Origin: DASPWW01 sp963803425
GTDB lineage: Bacteria > Actinomycetota > Thermoleophilia > Solirubrobacterales > 70-9
Assembly (NCBI GenBank): GCA_963803425.1
Contig: CAWDMA010000002.1
Coordinates: 186,001 to 250,000, forward strand
DNA length: 64,000 nt
Direction of reading: 5' to 3'
Shown here one piece after another: positions 17,387 through 26,174 of the stretch. A program made the translations under genes and the position numbers. Below the pieces are notes generated by a model that had not been told where the DNA came from, made no database searches, and saw only the letters and a list, made by a program, of their open reading frames with translations. Numbering within the stretch: the first letter of the stretch is position 1; each line of letters starts with the position of its first letter.

Positions 17387-17459
17387 GCCCCGGTAGCTCA
17401 GGGGATAGAGCACGGCCCTCCTAAGGCCGGTGTCGCAGGTTCGAATCCTGCCCGGGGCG
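17387..17459 (+). tRNA. tRNA-Arg (anticodon CCU)
   Basis: Complete cloverleaf of 73 nt: acceptor GCCCCGG/CCGGGGC, D arm GCTC-AGGGGATA-GAGC, anticodon stem CGGCC/GGCCG around loop CTCCTAA (anticodon CCT, reading AGG), variable GTGTC, T arm GCAGG-TTCGAAT-CCTGC, discriminator G. CCA is not encoded. The stop codon of the convergent gene begins at the very next base (17460). Confidence 0.96.
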
Positions 17460-18113
17460 CTACTCCCCTGGGTCCGGCTGGTCGTACAGGCTCTCCGCGG
17501 CGAGCTCCGAGACGCGGCGGTCCCACAGCCGGACCTCGAGGTAGAGATCGTCGGGGAAGCCCTTCACGGCGTCGACCGCGATCAGCGTGAAGCGACCGTC
17601 GTCGACCCGGGCCTGGTCGACGGTCTCGCCGTCGAGCTCGGCGGTGGCCGCGACCGCGCCCCGGACCAGCGGGATCCCCCACACGAGCGTCACCTCGCCA
17701 TGCCGGTCCCCGTCGGTTCGCCACGCGCCGATCACGTCGTCGTTGAGGTCGATCGTCCAATCGGGGTTGTCCTCGGCGACGATGTCGGTGAAGTCTGCCC
17801 GCGCCCGGAGCTCGCCGGGATCGTCCTGCTCGGAGCGCACGAACGAGACGTGGCCGAAGTACTCGATCGTCCCGGCGCCCTCGGACTGGGTGCCGCGGGC
17901 GCTCGCCGGCATGTAGGCGCGCCCGCCCCAGGTCCGCTCCGGGAACCACTGGATAGAGTCGGGGTCGATCGGCGTGCCGGCCTCGGCTGCAAGCGGCTCG
18001 CAGGCGCTGACGAGCTGCTCCCGCAACCGCTCCTCCCAACGGCCGTAGGGCAGCGACTCGTGCGCGGCATCCGCGATGAACCGCGGGTAGGGCCGGTTGA
18101 CGGGAGGGCTCAC
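17460..18113 (-). CDS. Conserved protein of unknown function
   Basis: Predicted cytoplasmic protein of 217 residues, not recognised. It has no signal peptide and is acidic, rich in Asp/Glu/Trp. Notable segments are SIQWFPERTWGGRAYMPASA, GTIEYFGHVSF, FTDIVAEDNPDWTIDLND and FPDDLYLEVRLWDRR, suggesting a mainly beta fold. Its last codons abut the tRNA-Arg 3' end with no spacer, so the two convergent transcripts must overlap. It lies 16 nt downstream of galT on the same strand and is probably the last gene of the NfeD-slipin-galT unit. Start GTG or ATG at 18113; no alternative strongly favoured. Confidence 0.7.
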   Translation of the reverse strand: MSPPVNRPYPRFIADAAHESLPYGRWEERLREQLVSACEPLAAEAGTPIDPDSIQWFPERTWGGRAYMPASARGTQSEGAGTIEYFGHVSFVRSEQDDPGELRARADFTDIVAEDNPDWTIDLNDDVIGAWRTDGDRHGEVTLVWGIPLVRGAVAATAELDGETVDQARVDDGRFTLIAVDAVKGFPDDLYLEVRLWDRRVSELAAESLYDQPDPGE

Positions 18114-18129
18114 GTGTAGAGGCTTGCGC

Positions 18130-19172
18130 TCACGAGCCGACCACCCTACGCAGATCGGCCGCCGCCCGCTCCGGCGGGTAGCTGTTCACCTCGACCCCCG
18201 TGCCGAGCTCGAACCCCGCCCGGTTCGTCAGCCTGGGGAGCAGGTCGACGTGCCAGTGGAACTCGTCCGCGCCGCCAGGGGCCGTCCGCACCCACAGGTT
18301 CAGCGGCGGTGAGTCAAGCAGCTCCGCGACCGCCTCGACCGCGGTTCGGATCATCGCGGCGCCGACGGTCCCGTCCTGCTCGAATCGCGGCGCCGGGCGG
18401 CGCGGCACCACCCGCAACTCGAATGGCGAGCGCGACGCCCATGGGCACACGAGCAGGGCGTCGTCGTCGACGGCGACGAGCCGATCGCCGCGCCGGACCT
18501 CCTCGGCGCCGACGTCCTCGAGCAGGTGGCCGCCGGCCGTGCGCTCGTGGTAGGCCGCGAACCGCTCCCGCTCCCGGGCCACCGCGACCGGCACGAACTC
18601 CATCGCGTACAGCTGCGCGTGCGCGTGCGGGAGCGAGGCACCCGCCTCCGCTCCCTCGTTCACGATCAGGTGGCAGTACGCGGACCGCTCCGCGTGCGCA
18701 CGGAGCCGCTCCCGCCACGCGGCGACCGCGCCCGCGAACCGCTCCGGGCCGAGATCGGAGAGGCGCTCGACGTGCTCCGGTGCGTTCACGATCACCTCGT
18801 GGGACCCGCGGGCGGGCTCGGAGACGAACGCGTCGCCGGGGGCACCGCGGCTGGTCCGGCCGAGCGGGTCGGCGGCGCTCGCGAACCCGGACTCCGCCTC
18901 CGCCGGGCCGGCGTCCCCGCCGGTCAGCACCGGATACAGGTTGGGGACGGCGCGGGCGGTCCACCCCGGCGTGTCGGGCGGGCCACCCCCGGGCGCTCCG
19001 CCCACACCTCGGGCGGGGTCTCGGACTCGTGTCCCTCGCAGAACGGGCAGCCCGCGTCCGAGCTGGGCGGCGCCGAGCCGCGCGCGAAGGCGTCGGGGCG
19101 CTCCGCCCGGCCGGGGGCGAGCACCGAGCGCAGCCCGGTGAGCTGGTCGATCCGGACCTCGGGATCGCTCAC
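18130..19172 (-). CDS. galT: Galactose-1-phosphate uridylyltransferase family protein (one frameshift)
   Basis: HIT-superfamily nucleotidyl transferase of the Leloir pathway, converting galactose-1-phosphate and UDP-glucose. The first 60 residues (VRIDQLTGLRSVLAPGRA, CPFCEGHE zinc-type Cys pair) are in one frame; from PGWTARAVPNLYPVL onward the frame changes near 18985-18992, within a G/C run. The catalytic His motif is SLPHAHAQLY, and FHWHVDLLPRL follows near the C-terminus. Restoring one base gives a normal protein of about 346 residues, so a homopolymer consensus error is likely. The GTG start at 19172 overlaps the slipin stop (GTGA). No galK or galE is nearby; a related nucleotidyl-sugar role is possible. 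Confidence 0.85.
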
Positions 19173-20002
19173 CTGAAGGGTGGCCCGGGGAGCGCCGGCG
19201 TCAGTCGCCCGAGCCGGCCGGTGCCTGCCCGCCCGCCCGGCTTGCCCATGCCGAGCAGGCCCTCGAAGGGCCGCAGCATGTCCATCGGGAGCGGGAAGAC
19301 GATCGTCGAGCTCTGGTTGACCCCGATCTCGAGCAGCGTCTGCAGGTAGCGGAGCTGGAGCGTCGCCGGGTTCCTGCTGATGATGTCGGCCGCGTCGGAG
19401 AGCTTCTCCGCCGCCTGGTACTCGCCGTCGGCGTTGATGATCTTCGCCCGCCGCTCGCGCTCGGCCTCGGCCTGCCGTGCAATCGCGCGCTGCATCTCCG
19501 CCGGGATCTCGACGTCCTTGACCTCGACGGTCGACACCTTGATCCCCCACGGCTCCGTCTGGTCGTCGATGATCCGCTGCAGCTCGGCGTTGAGGCGCTC
19601 GCGCTCGGACAGCAGGCCGTCGAGCTCCGCCTTGCCGAGCACGGAGCGCAGCGTCGTCTGCGCGATCTGGGATGTTGCGAGCAGGAAGTTCTCGACCTCG
19701 GTGATCGCACGGTTGGGGTCGACGACGCGGAAGTACGCGACCGCGTTGACCCGGGCGGTCACGTTGTCGCGGGTGATCACCTCCTGCGGCGGGACGTTGA
19801 GCGTCACGGTCCGCAGGTCGACGCGGACCATCCGGTCGATGATCGGGATCAGCAGGATCAGGCCGGGACCCTTCTGGGCGATCAGGCGTCCGAGTCGGAA
19901 GATCACGCCGCGCTCGTACTCGCGCAGCACCCGGATCGCCGAGGCGAGCACGATCAGCACGAACAGGGCGACGACGGCGACGGCGGCGATCGCTACACCC
20001 AC
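19169..20002 (-). CDS. Slipin/stomatin (SPFH domain) membrane protein
   Basis: Band-7/SPFH protein of 277 residues anchored by one N-terminal helix (VAIAAVAVVALFVLIVLASA). The SPFH core reads VLREYERGVIFRLGRLI, KGPGLILLIPIIDRMVRVDLR, VPPQEVITRDNVTARVNAVA, and KDVEIPAEMQRAIARQAEAE followed by RRAKIINADGE, the standard slipin signature. The C-terminus is a short Gly/Arg-rich tail. It is coupled to NfeD upstream (stop and start share a base) and to galT downstream (4-nt overlap). Known NfeD-slipin pairs act together in membrane microdomains and slipin proteolysis. Membrane organisation is the expected role. Confidence 0.93.
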   Translation of the reverse strand: MGVAIAAVAVVALFVLIVLASAIRVLREYERGVIFRLGRLIAQKGPGLILLIPIIDRMVRVDLRTVTLNVPPQEVITRDNVTARVNAVAYFRVVDPNRAITEVENFLLATSQIAQTTLRSVLGKAELDGLLSERERLNAELQRIIDDQTEPWGIKVSTVEVKDVEIPAEMQRAIARQAEAERERRAKIINADGEYQAAEKLSDAADIISRNPATLQLRYLQTLLEIGVNQSSTIVFPLPMDMLRPFEGLLGMGKPGGRAGTGRLGRLTPALPGPPFR

Positions 20003-21378
20003 TATCGAGCTCCTTCCTTCTCCGTTGCCGCCTCGGCATCGCCCGCCTTCTCCTCCTCGGGAGTCAGCGGGCGGACGATCAAGGTGAGACCGTCGACGGA
20101 CTCCACCCGGACTCTATACCCGCGGCCGATCCGGCTCGCGGGGTCGGAGGAGCGGGCCCTCCACAGAGCCCCCTCCACGAACACCTGGCCCTGCGGGTCG
20201 AGCGCGTCGCGGACCTCGCCGGCCGCGCCGACCATCTCCTCCCACCCGGTCATCACCGGGCGGCGTTGCGCCCGCACGGAGCGCTCCACCGCGAACGCGA
20301 TGAACCCACCGAGCAGGGCGCCCATCACGACCACCACCGGGACCGACACCTCCAGCGCGTCGGTGCCGGTGTTGTAGAGGACCAGGCCGGCGACGACGAT
20401 CGCCCCGACCCCGGCCGCGCCGAGCAATCCGTGCGTCGCCAGGTGAGCCTCGGCGACGATCAGCGCGGCTCCGAGCACGAGCAGCACAACCCCGACCAGG
20501 GTGACCGGAAGCTGCGCGGAGCCGTACAGCCCGAGCAGCAGACAGACCGCCCCGAGCAGTCCGGGGACGATCGTCGCGCCTCCGCTGAGCAGCTCGATCA
20601 CGATCCCGATCAGGCCGGCGAGCAGCAGCAGGTAGGCGATCGTCGGGTTCACGATCACCTGCAGGAGCTGGTACTGGAGCGGCATGTCGTGCTGCTCGAT
20701 CGACAGCCCCCGGGTATCCAGACGCTCCCGCTTCGGCCCCTTCACCTCGAACCCGTTCAACTTGGAGAGCAGCTCCTGCTCGGAGCCCGCGACCACGTCC
20801 ACCAGCCCCGCGCGCTTCGCCTCGTCCGCGGTCCGGTTGACCGCGTCGGTGACCATCCTCGCGGCCAGGTCGCCGTTCCGGCCGTGCCCGTCGGCGAGCG
20901 CCCGGGCGAACGCGGCCGCGTCGTTGCGGATCTTTCGACCGAGCACCTTGTCGATGTCGCCGCCGCCGATCGAGACCGGCGTCGCCGAGCCGATGTTCGT
21001 CTGCGGCGCCATCGCCGCCACGTCGGACGCCTCGACGATGAACAACCCCGCCGAGGCGGCGCGGGCGCCGTTCGGCGACACGTACGCGATCACCGGCATC
21101 GGCGCGGCGATGATGTCCTGGACCATCTCCCGCATCGAGGTGTCCAGGCCCCCCGGGGTGTCGATCCGCACGATCGCCACCGCGGCGCCGTCGTCGGCCG
21201 CGTCCTGGAGCGCGCTGCCGAGCCACTGCTGGGTCGCCGGGTCGATCGTCCCGGTCAGCTCGATCGAGTAGGCGACACCGCCATCCCCCTCCCGGGCCGC
21301 CGCCGACCCCAGCAGGAGCGCCGCGCCGGCGAGGATCGCCGTCACCGAGAGCAGCAGACGGATCGCCCGTGGGGTCAT
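20002..21378 (-). CDS. NfeD membrane serine protease (long form)
   Basis: Full-length NfeD of 458 residues with signal-like N-terminus, ClpP-class protease domain, polytopic membrane domain and C-terminal OB-fold. The protease domain has VAIVRIDTPGGLDTSMREMV and the nucleophile region SPNGARAASAGLFIVEASD (Ser in AASAG), with PQTNIGSATPV after it. Four to five helices lie between about residues 235 and 365. The OB domain has ALDPQGQVFVEGALWRARS and GYRVRVESVDGLTLIVRP. ATG 21378 is preferred to the adjacent GTG because GATAAT lies 7 nt upstream. It shares one base with the slipin start; such proteases are known to cleave their slipin partner. Confidence 0.93.
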   Translation of the reverse strand: MTPRAIRLLLSVTAILAGAALLLGSAAAREGDGGVAYSIELTGTIDPATQQWLGSALQDAADDGAAVAIVRIDTPGGLDTSMREMVQDIIAAPMPVIAYVSPNGARAASAGLFIVEASDVAAMAPQTNIGSATPVSIGGGDIDKVLGRKIRNDAAAFARALADGHGRNGDLAARMVTDAVNRTADEAKRAGLVDVVAGSEQELLSKLNGFEVKGPKRERLDTRGLSIEQHDMPLQYQLLQVIVNPTIAYLLLLAGLIGIVIELLSGGATIVPGLLGAVCLLLGLYGSAQLPVTLVGVVLLVLGAALIVAEAHLATHGLLGAAGVGAIVVAGLVLYNTGTDALEVSVPVVVVMGALLGGFIAFAVERSVRAQRRPVMTGWEEMVGAAGEVRDALDPQGQVFVEGALWRARSSDPASRIGRGYRVRVESVDGLTLIVRPLTPEEEKAGDAEAATEKEGAR

Positions 21379-21385
21379 CACCTGG

Positions 21386-21391
21386 ATTATC
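21386..21391 (-). promoter_or_regulatory. Candidate -10 element (GATAAT) of the nfeD operon
   Basis: On the minus strand GATAAT ends 7 nt before ATG 21378. It is close to the TATAAT consensus and is placed like the other leaderless-type elements in the window. Confidence 0.4.
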
Positions 21392-21408
21392 CGCCAGCCG
21401 CTCCGCCG

Positions 21409-21984
21409 CTACTGCGCGTAGCGCTTGATGTCCGCGGCGAGATCGTGCTCCGACGCATACACGCCGTTCTTGACGTACTGGAGCTCACCTTTGCGGTCGT
21501 AGAAGGCGGTCGCGGGGAAGGCGAGCGCTCCCTTGATCGAGTCGGCGATCTCGAGGTCGGGATCGAGGTAGCTCGGGTACGGGACGGGAAACTCGGAGAG
21601 GAAGTCGCGGGCGGAGCTCTCGCCGTCGTTGGAGTCGACCCCGACGAACGCGACCTCGTCCCCGTGCTTCGCCGCCTGCGACTGGAAGTGCGGGAACTCG
21701 GCCCGGCACGGGCCGCACCACGACGCCCACTTGTTGACGACGACCGGATGCCCGCGCAGCTTCCGCAGCCGCGCGTCGAACGCCTCGGTGCCTCCGTCGA
21801 GCAGCTCGTTCTGCTGGTCGTGCAGCTCGGCGAGCTGCTTCGGCGCGCCCGCCAGGGCTGCATCGTAGTCGGGCGCCTTGGCTGTGGTCGACGGCTCGTC
21901 CGATCCGCACGCCGCCAGCGCGACGCAGGCGGCCGCGAGCGCCGCCGCGAGCAGTGATTGTTTATGGACGCTCACCCTCTTCAT
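21409..21984 (-). CDS. TlpA/ResA-like thioredoxin-fold lipoprotein
   Basis: Extracytoplasmic thiol-disulfide protein, 191 residues. The signal peptide ends in a lipobox (LAAACVALAAC, Cys about 26), so it is probably lipid-anchored. The active site is VVNKWASWCGPCRAEFPHF (CxxC). The fold continues with VAFVGVDSNDGE and the cis-Pro region ALAFPATAFYDRKGEL. A helical segment (about 40-68) precedes the thioredoxin domain. The likely role is reduction of apocytochrome c or of other secreted thiols, fitting the ccm cluster 8 kb away, though it is not in that operon. It is transcribed in the same direction as nfeD but ends 30 nt upstream of it. Confidence 0.9.
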   Translation of the reverse strand: MKRVSVHKQSLLAAALAAACVALAACGSDEPSTTAKAPDYDAALAGAPKQLAELHDQQNELLDGGTEAFDARLRKLRGHPVVVNKWASWCGPCRAEFPHFQSQAAKHGDEVAFVGVDSNDGESSARDFLSEFPVPYPSYLDPDLEIADSIKGALAFPATAFYDRKGELQYVKNGVYASEHDLAADIKRYAQ

Positions 21985-22165
21985 TCAACCGTACGGCCAT
22001 TACGGCGGGCCGGATGCTTAAATGTGTCTTGGTCCTACTGGGAATCTGGACCGCGAGGGAGGGCATCGGTTCGGCTTCAGGACCGGATTCGACGCGCCCC
22101 CCGCCACTTGTAGCGCTCGTCCCTGCGACGCGCGATCGGGAGAGCGCGAGAGCGATGGCTCCTTC

Positions 22166-24634
22166 ATGACCAACAGTTCCTCCGTCTCAGCGAGCGCTGC
22201 CAAGCCGCGTTCCGGCTCGAGGCTTACGCGCGCCGACTTGGAGCGCGCCCAGAAGCTCACCCGCGAGCCGATTCTGGTCAACGGCGAGAAGCTCGCCGAC
22301 CTGGTCCCGGGGAGCGCCCGCCGGCTCGCCCTGGACGCGGCCCTGCGGGAGCTCGACGAGGGCCGCGACGAGCCCTCGATCGAGTGGCGCCGCGAGTACT
22401 CGCTGCTGCTCGGGCTGGAGCGTCTGCTATCGGAGGAGACCCCGCGGCTCGCCGACGGAGCGCAGCTCTCCGCGCATCAGGTCGACGCGCTCTCGGGGAC
22501 GCTCGCGGCGCTCGTCTCCGAGGTGGAGCGGGTGGCGCTCGAGGGCGATCGCGCCGCGGGCAACAGCGCGACGGCGGCCCAGAACGGCGACGGCGCGGTC
22601 GCGGAGACCGACGAGGACGAGGTGCTCGCCCCGGACGAGGAGCCCCAGGACTGGGAGGAGCCGGGCGCGTCCGACGAGGAGCTGATCGACGAGGCTCCCG
22701 AGGATCCAAGCGCGGGCCGGCGGTTCTGGTTCGAGCACGCCACCGGCGCCGGGAAGACGGTCGCGGCGGTCGGGTTCATCGAGTCTTCGCGGACCGGCGG
22801 CGTTCTGATCCTCACCCACCGCCGCAACCTGGTCAACCAGTTCATCGGCGAGATCAAGGACCGCGGCTACGGCGACCGCCTCTCGCCGCCGCTGCTCAAC
22901 GACTCCGACCACCCCTACGGCCCGGTCACCGTCGAGACCTACCAGTGGTTCGTCCGCAACGCGAGCCGGATCTCGGACGCGTACGCGATCGTGATCTGCG
23001 ACGAAGCGCACACCGCGCTCGGCGAGAAGACGAGCGCCTGCATCCGCGCCTGGCAGGGCCCGGTGTTCATCGGGATGACCGCCACCGGCGCCCTGATCGC
23101 GCGCCACGTCGCCGACCTCTTCCCGACCCAGACCTCCCGCTTCGACCTCGCTCAGGCCGCCCGCCGCGGGGTGATCGCGCCGCTCCGGTGCATCCGGATA
23201 CCGCCGGGCCCGGGGGTGCGGACGATCGCCAAGGTGCCGCTCCGGAAGGGGGAGGTCGACCAGGACTTCGACCAGGAGGAGCTCGCCAAGCTGCTCGACC
23301 AGCAGCCCTTCAACGTCGCAGTCGCGGACCTGTACCGGTCCCGGTTCCGCCGCGTCCCGGGGGTCGTCTACACGGCGGGCGTCGCGCACGCCCACAACGT
23401 CGCCGAGGCGCTCCAGGAGGCCGGGATCGTCGCCCGCGCCGTCTCCGGCGAGACCCCGAAGCGCGAGCTCGCCGAGATCCTCGCCGCGTTCGAGCGCGGC
23501 GAGGTCGACGTGCTGTGCAACGCGATGCTGCTCGCCGAGGGGTGGAACTCGCCGCGGGCGACGATCTGCATGCACCTCGCCCCGACCGCGTCGCGGCGCG
23601 TCTACCAGCAGCGCGTCGGCCGGGTGACCCGGCGCGCGCCGGGCAAGGAGGCCGGGATCGTGATCGACCTGGTCCACCCGGCGACGACGCACGACGAGAC
23701 GATCATCACCCTGCACAGCCTGCTCGATCGCGACGTGTACCGCGGCGGCGCGATCGTCGTCGGACCGGTCCGCCGCGGCCGCGGCCGCCGGGTCCGGGTG
23801 GAGCGGCGGGTGCTGCCCGTGTCGGCCGACCCGGAGCGCCGGCTGGCGGTGCTGGAGCGGGAGCTGTGGCGAATCGCGGTCGAGAACTTGAACTACTCCG
23901 AGCAGCACGCGTGGGCGGCGCTCGCCGGGGCGCGGGTGACGCCGAACAACTGGCGCCGCGCGAAGGCGATGATGCAGCACGACCAGAGCACCAAGGACCT
24001 CCGGAAGCGGTTCCTGCTCACCTGCGTGCAGCGCAACCGCAACCACCAGCTTCGCCTGAAGGCGCTCGGCGAGATCGCCGCCCTGCGGGATCCCGACTCG
24101 TTCGACGAGGCGATCGACATGGTCGGCGGGTGGTCGCGGGACGAGAAGCGCGCCGGGACCAAGGTGCTGCTGGACGCGCTCACCGAGCGGCGGATCGGGC
24201 GCCGCGACCAGGCCCAGGCCTGGGTGTGGCGGCTGGCTTCGTTCACACGCGAGCTGCACGAGGAGTACGCGGTGCAGCGGTGGCCGGAGACGAAGCGGCT
24301 GCTGGGGCTGTTCGTGAACTCGTCCGGTCGCGCCCACGGGCGCAACGCGAGGCGGATCGTGCACGCCGCCCGCCAGCACGACCGCCGGCTCTCGGTGTCG
24401 CTGCTGGCCGCCGCGGTCGCACACACGCCGGAGGCCGAGGAGGCGCTGCGCGGGGCGCGGATGCGGAGCTCGCGGAAGCCCTCCGCGGTCGCCCGCGAGC
24501 TGCTCCGGAACTTCCCGCGCTCGGGCGGCAAGCGGCGGCGGCGGCGCTCGAAGTCGGGGGGCCGGAACGGCGGCCAGAACGGCGAGCCGACGGAGCTGAC
24601 CACGGAGGAGGCCGAGGAGGCGACCGCCTCCTAG
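22166..24634 (+). CDS. Large SF2 DEAD/DEAH-type helicase with acidic insertion
   Basis: Helicase/translocase of 822 residues. Walker A is ATGAGKT (192-198), motif II ICDEAHTA, motif III GMTATG, motif VI YQQRVGRVTRRAPGKEAG; motif IV-V features (GVVYTAGVAHAHNVAEAL, LCNAMLLAEGWNSPRA) are also present. The region LSAHQVDALSGTLAALV (101-117) resembles the Gln-motif helix that normally sits 20-30 residues before Walker A, but here a roughly 70-residue Asp/Glu-rich linker intervenes. A C-terminal domain of about 250 residues (from ELWRIAVENLNYSEQ) is helical and ends in an Arg/Lys tail. ATG 22166 is chosen because the upstream extension is out of character. It is monocistronic and convergent with birA (4-nt overlap). 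The substrate, DNA or RNA, is unknown. Confidence 0.85.
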   Translation: MTNSSSVSASAAKPRSGSRLTRADLERAQKLTREPILVNGEKLADLVPGSARRLALDAALRELDEGRDEPSIEWRREYSLLLGLERLLSEETPRLADGAQLSAHQVDALSGTLAALVSEVERVALEGDRAAGNSATAAQNGDGAVAETDEDEVLAPDEEPQDWEEPGASDEELIDEAPEDPSAGRRFWFEHATGAGKTVAAVGFIESSRTGGVLILTHRRNLVNQFIGEIKDRGYGDRLSPPLLNDSDHPYGPVTVETYQWFVRNASRISDAYAIVICDEAHTALGEKTSACIRAWQGPVFIGMTATGALIARHVADLFPTQTSRFDLAQAARRGVIAPLRCIRIPPGPGVRTIAKVPLRKGEVDQDFDQEELAKLLDQQPFNVAVADLYRSRFRRVPGVVYTAGVAHAHNVAEALQEAGIVARAVSGETPKRELAEILAAFERGEVDVLCNAMLLAEGWNSPRATICMHLAPTASRRVYQQRVGRVTRRAPGKEAGIVIDLVHPATTHDETIITLHSLLDRDVYRGGAIVVGPVRRGRGRRVRVERRVLPVSADPERRLAVLERELWRIAVENLNYSEQHAWAALAGARVTPNNWRRAKAMMQHDQSTKDLRKRFLLTCVQRNRNHQLRLKALGEIAALRDPDSFDEAIDMVGGWSRDEKRAGTKVLLDALTERRIGRRDQAQAWVWRLASFTRELHEEYAVQRWPETKRLLGLFVNSSGRAHGRNARRIVHAARQHDRRLSVSLLAAAVAHTPEAEEALRGARMRSSRKPSAVARELLRNFPRSGGKRRRRRSKSGGRNGGQNGEPTELTTEEAEEATAS

Positions 24635-25383
24635 CGGCGGCCGTGCCCCGCGGGCGGAGGCTCCATCGCGAGCTGGACCTCGCCGCTGCCGAGTCCGACC
24701 CGGCCGCCGCCGTCGGCGTCGACGAGGAGGTTGCCCTGCTCGTCGATCCCCGCGGCCGTCCCCACCCCATCGGGGCGCGCGCCCGCCGCGCCGGTCCACC
24801 CGAGGCGGCGACCGAGCAGGCCGTCGCGGCCGCGGAACTCGTCGACGACGCGGCCGGCCGGCTCCCCGACCCACTCCCCGAGGCGCTCGTCGAGCGCCGC
24901 CAGCGCCGCGTCGACCGCGACTCCGTTGCCGATCGAGGTGGCCGGCCACCGCAGATCGGGGGGAAACTCGTGATCGGCGATCGCGACGTTCAGCCCGATC
25001 CCGATCAGCGCCCAGCGTGGAGGGCGCGACTCGATCAGGATCCCGGCGACCTTGCGGCGATCGATCCACACGTCGTTCGGCCACTTCAGCTCGCACGTCA
25101 CCGGCGCCACCGACTCGACCGCCTCCGCGACCGCGACCGCGACCGCGAGCGGGAGCAGCGAGTGGCGCTGCTCGAGCGGCCGGAGGATCCCGGTGTAGAG
25201 CAGCGCGGTACCAGGGGACGCGTTCCACGTCCGGCCGCGGCGCCCGCGGCCCGCGGACTGCTCGGACGCGGTGACGACCGTTCCATGCGGCGCTCCCGCC
25301 TCGGCCAGCACCCGGGCGCGGTCGTTGGTCGAGTCGGTGCGGCGGTGGTGATGGCGCGGCTTGCCGAACCTCGTCGCGCTCAT
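24631..25383 (-). CDS. birA: Biotin--[acetyl-CoA-carboxylase] ligase
   Basis: Attaches biotin to carboxylase carrier proteins; cytoplasmic, 250 residues, without the N-terminal DNA-binding domain of repressor-type BirA, hence a monofunctional enzyme. Key motifs: HHHRRTDSTNDRARVLAEAG, SAGRGRRGRTWNASPGTALL (biotinyl-AMP loop GRGRRGR), LKWPNDVWID and KVAGILIE. The SH3-like C-terminal domain ends GRVGLGSGEVQLAM. The start is ATG 25383, overlapping the SAM hydrolase stop as ATGA. It is the last gene of the heme/Ccm block and overlaps the convergent helicase by 4 nt. Confidence 0.94.
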   Translation of the reverse strand: MSATRFGKPRHHHRRTDSTNDRARVLAEAGAPHGTVVTASEQSAGRGRRGRTWNASPGTALLYTGILRPLEQRHSLLPLAVAVAVAEAVESVAPVTCELKWPNDVWIDRRKVAGILIESRPPRWALIGIGLNVAIADHEFPPDLRWPATSIGNGVAVDAALAALDERLGEWVGEPAGRVVDEFRGRDGLLGRRLGWTGAAGARPDGVGTAAGIDEQGNLLVDADGGGRVGLGSGEVQLAMEPPPAGHGRR

Positions 25384-26156
25384 CTCGCCGCCCCCAGCAC
25401 GAGCTGGTCGCCCGGCTTCACTCCGAGCACGGCGGCGGCGCTGCCCCTGTTGACGGCGAGCGCGAGCCGGCCGGAGGAATCGGCGTACACGAGCAGCTCG
25501 CCCTCCCGAGCGTCGGCGAAGGTCCGCCCCCGGACGGCGATCACCGGGCCGCCCGGGGACTCGACGACGACCCGGTCGAGCGCGAGGTTGCGGGGTTCCG
25601 CCGTCAGCGACACGTTCCCGAACCGGTCGACGCGGAGCACCTCCGCGACCAAGCGGCCCGGCTCGACGGTGGGGCGCGGGATCTCCAGGTCCTGCACCGA
25701 GCTCGGGTCGATCGGCTCGCCGAGGTCGCCGAGAGCCGACCCGAGCGCGAGCCGGGCCGCGGCGGGAGCGAACAAATCGCGGCCGTGGAAGGTGGCCGCG
25801 GCGGTCTCCCGGGCGAGGTCGACGGCCTCGACGGCGCCGCCGAGGCTCTCGATCGCCACCGACAGGAGACCGTTGTCGGGACCGACGAGAACGCGGTCCC
25901 GGGTGCGGACCGCAATCGGGCGGCGTGCGGTCCCCACCCCGGGGTCGACGACAGCGAGATGGACGCCGGCCGGGCAGTGCGGGAGCGCGTCGAGCAGCAT
26001 GATCGCGCCGGTTCGAGCGTCGCCCGGCGGCACCCCGTGGCCGAGGTCGATCACCCGCGCCTCGGGGGCGATCGCGGCGATCACGGCCCGGCACACGCCG
26101 GCGAACTCGTCCTCGTACCCGTAGTCGGAAAGGAACGTGATCGGGCGCGCCGCCAC
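25380..26156 (-). CDS. SAM hydroxide adenosyltransferase (SAM hydrolase, DUF62 family)
   Basis: Cleaves S-adenosylmethionine to adenosine and methionine with water, 258 residues. N-terminal motif ITFLSDYGYEDEFAGVC contains the conserved Asp and nucleotide contacts; HLAVVDPGVGTARRPIAVRT and VLVGPDNGLLS are family signatures, and FGNVSLTAE with TFADAREGELLVYADSSGRL mark the C-terminal beta domain. The water-using enzyme has the RDLFAPAAARLALG segment here rather than the fluorinase loop. GTG 26156 is preferred over TTG 26165 since a TAGATT element lies 7 nt upstream of it. It is coupled to birA by a 4-nt overlap. Confidence 0.9.
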   Translation of the reverse strand: MAARPITFLSDYGYEDEFAGVCRAVIAAIAPEARVIDLGHGVPPGDARTGAIMLLDALPHCPAGVHLAVVDPGVGTARRPIAVRTRDRVLVGPDNGLLSVAIESLGGAVEAVDLARETAAATFHGRDLFAPAAARLALGSALGDLGEPIDPSSVQDLEIPRPTVEPGRLVAEVLRVDRFGNVSLTAEPRNLALDRVVVESPGGPVIAVRGRTFADAREGELLVYADSSGRLALAVNRGSAAAVLGVKPGDQLVLGAAR

Positions 26157-26163
26157 GCAGCGC

Positions 26164-26169
26164 AATCTA
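26164..26169 (-). promoter_or_regulatory. Candidate -10 element (TAGATT) of the SAM hydrolase-birA unit
   Basis: On the minus strand TAGATT is followed after 7 nt by GTG 26156. It suggests this pair has its own leaderless promoter in addition to read-through from the hem genes. Confidence 0.4.
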
Positions 26170-26174
26170 GTCCG

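Noticed and set aside
22384..26124. A 1246-codon open frame overlapping the helicase, birA and SAM hydrolase genes
   Set aside because: Shadow of three genes with clear family motifs in other frames.
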